Positions 61,748 through 64,000 of a stretch of DNA of 64,000 nucleotides are shown piece by piece. Source of the DNA: CAUPWF01 sp044425815 (lineage in GTDB: Bacteria > Bacillota > Clostridia > Lachnospirales > Lachnospiraceae); assembly GCA_044425815.1 (NCBI GenBank), contig JAWXVA010000001.1, forward strand, positions 71,571 through 135,570, given 5' to 3'. The notes beneath the pieces are model-generated. The model had not been told where the DNA came from, searched no databases, and worked only from the letters and a program-made list of their open reading frames with translations. Each line of letters opens with the position of its first letter. Position 1 is the first letter of the stretch. Both the position numbers and the translations under genes were made by a program.

Positions 61748-62439
61748 CTGAATACCTCCCTAAATAATTCGTCAACAGACTTGCCTTTGTCCATACGAAT
61801 TTCGTCAACAGTAGAATTTAGCACAATATAACCATTTTGGATAAATACAACGCGATCTAAAATGTTCTCTATTTCAGAAATAAGGTGCGTGGAAATAATC
61901 ACAGTAGCATTCGGATTGTAGTTGTTGATAATTGTCTTAATTATGTAGTCACGAGAAGCTGGGTCCACACCGCCGATTGGTTCATCAAGTACATAAAGGT
62001 CAGCGTTACGGCTCATAACTAAGATAAGTTGCACTTTTTCCTTCGTTCCTTTGGAAAATTTCTTAAGTGGAATGTATGGGTCTACATTCAAATCAATTAA
62101 CATAGCGTACGCACGTTGCGCATCAAAATCTTCATAGAAATCAGTGAAAATATCAATGACTTGCTCTGTCGTCATCTTATTATCAAGATAGGTTCTGTCA
62201 GGTAGATAAGAGATAATCTTGCGAGTATCTTTGGATGGTGCGATACCATCAATAAGAATAGAACCAGATGTAGGGGTCAATAGACCGTTGATTAATTTGA
62301 TAAGAGTGGTTTTTCCACTTCCATTAGGGCCTAGTAGACCAATGATTTGTCCGCGCTCAAGAGTGAGGTTCACATCTAGCAGTGCGCGAGTATTTGCGTA
62401 TTGCTTGTTTAATAACGTACATTCAATAATTGGTTGCAT
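61741..62439 (-). CDS. ABC transporter ATP-binding protein of the GntR-linked exporter
   Basis: A 232-aa ATPase with Walker A GPNGSGKTT, signature FSKGTKEKVQL (variant of LSGGQ), Walker B LYVLDEPIGGVDPASRD and switch region ISTHLI. The changed signature and the insert are usual for YtrB-like ATPases. It shares 1 nt with the end of the regulator gene and overlaps the permease by 7 nt, so the three genes are translated as one unit. Confidence 0.92.
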   Translation of the reverse strand: MQPIIECTLLNKQYANTRALLDVNLTLERGQIIGLLGPNGSGKTTLIKLINGLLTPTSGSILIDGIAPSKDTRKIISYLPDRTYLDNKMTTEQVIDIFTDFYEDFDAQRAYAMLIDLNVDPYIPLKKFSKGTKEKVQLILVMSRNADLYVLDEPIGGVDPASRDYIIKTIINNYNPNATVIISTHLISEIENILDRVVFIQNGYIVLNSTVDEIRMDKGKSVDELFREVFRC

Positions 62440-62807
62440 TATAAATTCTCCTTATTGTACTTGTGTAATAGTTCTAGTGCTTCGTCTTTAGCAAAGCCTA
62501 GTTGCTCCATAGATGTTAGAAATAGTTCAATATGTTCCTGTGCTAAATGCGTCTTCATATTGGTAAGAAGAGAAATATCATCTGTGATAAAACGCCCGCT
62601 TGTTCTTTTGGTATACACTAGCTCGAGACGTTCTAGCTCTGAAAGTGCTTTTTGCATTGTGTTTGGATTTACAGCGGCCGCTACAGCAAGATCTCGGACA
62701 GAGGGCAATTTATCTCCGGGAGCATAAATGCCAGAAACAATGTCTTGTTGGATCTTGTCCATGAGCTGGATATAAATAGGTCTACTATTGTCGATTTCCC
62801 ATGCCAC
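62439..62807 (-). CDS. GntR family (YtrA-type) transcriptional regulator
   Basis: A 122-aa repressor with an N-terminal winged helix (PIYIQLMDKIQQDIVSGIYAPGDKLPSVRDLAVAAAVNPNTMQKAL) and a short helical dimerisation tail, as in the YtrA subgroup. A GTG start at 62807 is inferred because GAGGTGA lies 5 nt before it and because the frame upstream of it contains the operator and promoter. It regulates its own ABC transporter operon. A palindrome at 62852-62873 is its likely binding site. Confidence 0.9.
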   Translation of the reverse strand: MAWEIDNSRPIYIQLMDKIQQDIVSGIYAPGDKLPSVRDLAVAAAVNPNTMQKALSELERLELVYTKRTSGRFITDDISLLTNMKTHLAQEHIELFLTSMEQLGFAKDEALELLHKYNKENL

Positions 62808-62851
62808 ATAATCACCTCGATTCTCAAAAAATAATATAGTATTAAAAATAA

Positions 62852-62873
62852 TTGTATTAATATTATAATACAA
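62852..62873 (-). promoter_or_regulatory. Probable operator of the GntR regulator
   Basis: TTGTATTA (62852-62859) is mirrored by TAATACAA (62866-62873) around six AT bases. Its location 45 nt before the GTG start and its form fit a YtrA-type site. A -10-like TATAAT lies inside, so binding would block transcription. Confidence 0.65.
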
Positions 62874-62930
62874 TTATAGTGACGAAAGTGTGAAAAGTCA
62901 AGAAGGGACTAGAATTACATAAATTCTATA

Positions 62931-62959
62931 TTGTTGAGAACTCATAGATATGCTAGAAT
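62931..62959 (+). promoter_or_regulatory. Promoter candidate for argS
   Basis: TTGTTG (62931-62936) and TAGAAT (62954-62959) are 17 nt apart; the -10 is of the extended type (TGCTAGAAT). No T-box leader is seen between it and the gene. Confidence 0.55.
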
Positions 62960-62995
62960 GATATGATAAATTGTTACAGTTTAAGAGGAGAAATC

Positions 62996-64000
62996 ATGAG
63001 AAAATTATTAGAGACAATTACAGAAGTAATGGAAGAGGCTTTTGAGAAGGCAGGATATGATAAGAGTTTTGCAAAAGTTACTTTATCAAATAGACCAGAT
63101 TTATGTGAATACCAATGTAATGGAGCGATGGCTGCAGTAAAGACTTACAAAAAAGCACCGATTATGATTGCAAATGACGTTGTGGAACAATTACAAGGGA
63201 ATGCTTGCATGAGTGAAGTGGTAGCGGTGAACCCTGGATTTATCAATATTAAGCTAGCAGAAGAATTTGTAGCTACTTATATTAATGATATGAGAGCAGC
63301 AGAGTCACTAGGTATCGAGATGCCAGAACAACCAGAAACGATTATGCTAGATTATGGCGGAGCAAATGTTGCGAAACCACTTCATGTAGGACACTTACGT
63401 ACAGCTATTATTGGAGAAAGTCTTAAGCGAATTGCGAAATTTATGGGACACACGGTCATCAGCGATGTACATTTAGGTGACTGGGGACTTCAGATGGGTC
63501 TTATTATAGTGGAATTACAAGAGCGAAAGCCAGAATTAGTATATTTTGATGATGCATTTGAGGGAGAATATCCAGAAGAGGCACCATTTACAATTAGTGA
63601 GCTAGAAGAGATTTATCCAACTGCAAGTGGAAAGTCAAAGAATGACGTGGAATTCAAAGAAAAAGCAATGGCAGCAACATTTGCATTGCAGAATGGACAT
63701 AGAGGGTATACTGCAATTTGGAATCACATTATTAAAGTGTCGGTTACAGACTTGAAGAAAAACTACGGTACGTTAGATGTGGATTTTGATTTGTGGAAAG
63801 GGGAGTCAGATGCGCAACCATATATTGACGGTTTGGTATCGCTTCTAAAAGAAACAGGACTTGCACGTATGGATCAAGGCGCATTAGTAGTAGATGTACA
63901 AGAAGAGACAGATACGAAAGAAATTCCACCATGTATGATTCTGAAATCGGATGGAGCCTCACTGTATGGAACAACCGATTTGGCGACACTAATCGAGAGA
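62996..64000 (+). CDS. argS: Arginyl-tRNA synthetase, 3' end cut off
   Basis: Charges tRNA-Arg with arginine; the gene for one acceptor, tRNA-Arg(CCG), is at 10138. Only the first 335 residues lie in the window and the frame is open at the right edge. The N-terminal domain (residues 1-110; MRKLLETITEVMEEAFEKAGY) is followed by the catalytic fold with DYGGANVAKPLHVGHLRTAIIGESLKR, where HVGH is the class I HIGH motif, GDWGLQMGLII and SDGASLYGTTDLATL. AGAGGAG lies 5 nt before the ATG. The canonical Pro-Ser-Pro N-terminal of the motif is Gly-Gly-Ala-Asn here, as in a subset of Clostridial enzymes. Confidence 0.96.
   Translation, partial: MRKLLETITEVMEEAFEKAGYDKSFAKVTLSNRPDLCEYQCNGAMAAVKTYKKAPIMIANDVVEQLQGNACMSEVVAVNPGFINIKLAEEFVATYINDMRAAESLGIEMPEQPETIMLDYGGANVAKPLHVGHLRTAIIGESLKRIAKFMGHTVISDVHLGDWGLQMGLIIVELQERKPELVYFDDAFEGEYPEEAPFTISELEEIYPTASGKSKNDVEFKEKAMAATFALQNGHRGYTAIWNHIIKVSVTDLKKNYGTLDVDFDLWKGESDAQPYIDGLVSLLKETGLARMDQGALVVDVQEETDTKEIPPCMILKSDGASLYGTTDLATLIER

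Noticed and set aside
62808..62995. T-box or other leader before argS
   Set aside because: No T-box sequence or terminator hairpin; only the GntR operator and a plain promoter are visible.
1..64000. CRISPR array, insertion sequence or prophage
   Set aside because: No regularly spaced repeats, transposase, integrase or phage structural genes were found on either strand.

Overview
The window looks like a chromosomal segment of an anaerobic, low-GC Firmicute of the Clostridia, most likely a Lachnospiraceae member. This rests on the AT-rich base use, strong AGGAGG-type ribosome binding sites, T-box leaders on thrS and the trp operon, a spore germination (GerA/SpoVAF-type) protein, a Gram-positive LexA box, and several families typical of gut Lachnospiraceae (DUF5688, DUF4317, DUF1540, DUF6320). 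The species cannot be named from sequence reading alone. No insertion sequence, prophage, CRISPR array or rRNA was seen. Most of the window is ordinary chromosome with dense, short-gap operons.

Layout. 1-2.5 kb: end of a VanR/PhoB-type response regulator and its multi-membrane-span histidine kinase. 2.6-9.0 kb: methyltransferase, Hsp33, NAD synthetase, a tocopherol-cyclase-like protein, shikimate kinase, YqeG phosphatase and elongation factor P. 9.0-13.9 kb: DUF5688 protein, tRNA-Arg(CCG), AzlCD branched-chain amino acid exporter, a MATE pump, two small proteins (one of 50 aa) and a SEC-C protein. 13.9-19.1 kb: T-box-thrS, a DUF1540 Cys-rich protein, an AI-2E family transporter and MetA. 19.2-21.9 kb: a PAS/GAF/GGDEF/EAL signalling protein. 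21.9-28.8 kb: a complete trpEGDCFBA operon under a strong promoter and a Trp T-box. 28.9-33.1 kb: MATE pump, cation/proton antiporter, AEC transporter, adenine phosphoribosyltransferase. 33.1-34.9 kb (minus): a Y-family DNA polymerase behind a LexA box, followed by a small unknown protein. 34.9-41.7 kb: unknown protein, DUF4317, SulP transporter, dUTPase, SpoVAF-like protein, MATE pump. 41.8-47.5 kb: a four-gene unit (esterase, DUF6320 acyltransferase-like protein, FliB-like protein, AMP-forming ligase) closed at both ends by terminators. 47.5-49.5 kb (minus): nitroreductase-pyrB-pyrI. 49.6-52.2 kb: PheA and a DUF815 ATPase. 52.2-60.8 kb: a probable operon of ABC ATPase, permease with a large outside loop, seven-repeat PASTA membrane protein, serpin lipoprotein, LytTR response regulator, AgrC-like kinase and a small membrane protein. 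60.9-62.9 kb (minus): GntR(YtrA)-regulated ABC exporter. The window ends inside argS.

The most unusual piece is the 52.2-60.8 kb cluster, which joins a peptidoglycan-type sensor domain (PASTA), an extracytoplasmic protease inhibitor (serpin), an export ABC transporter and a peptide-quorum-type two-component system in one direction between two strong terminators. Secondary points are two genes (DUF1540 and the SpoVAF-like gene) whose ribosome binding sites lie inside hairpins directly in front of the start codon, a LexA box sitting exactly in the promoter spacer of the Y-family polymerase, and a large GC-richer palindrome at 60768-60894.
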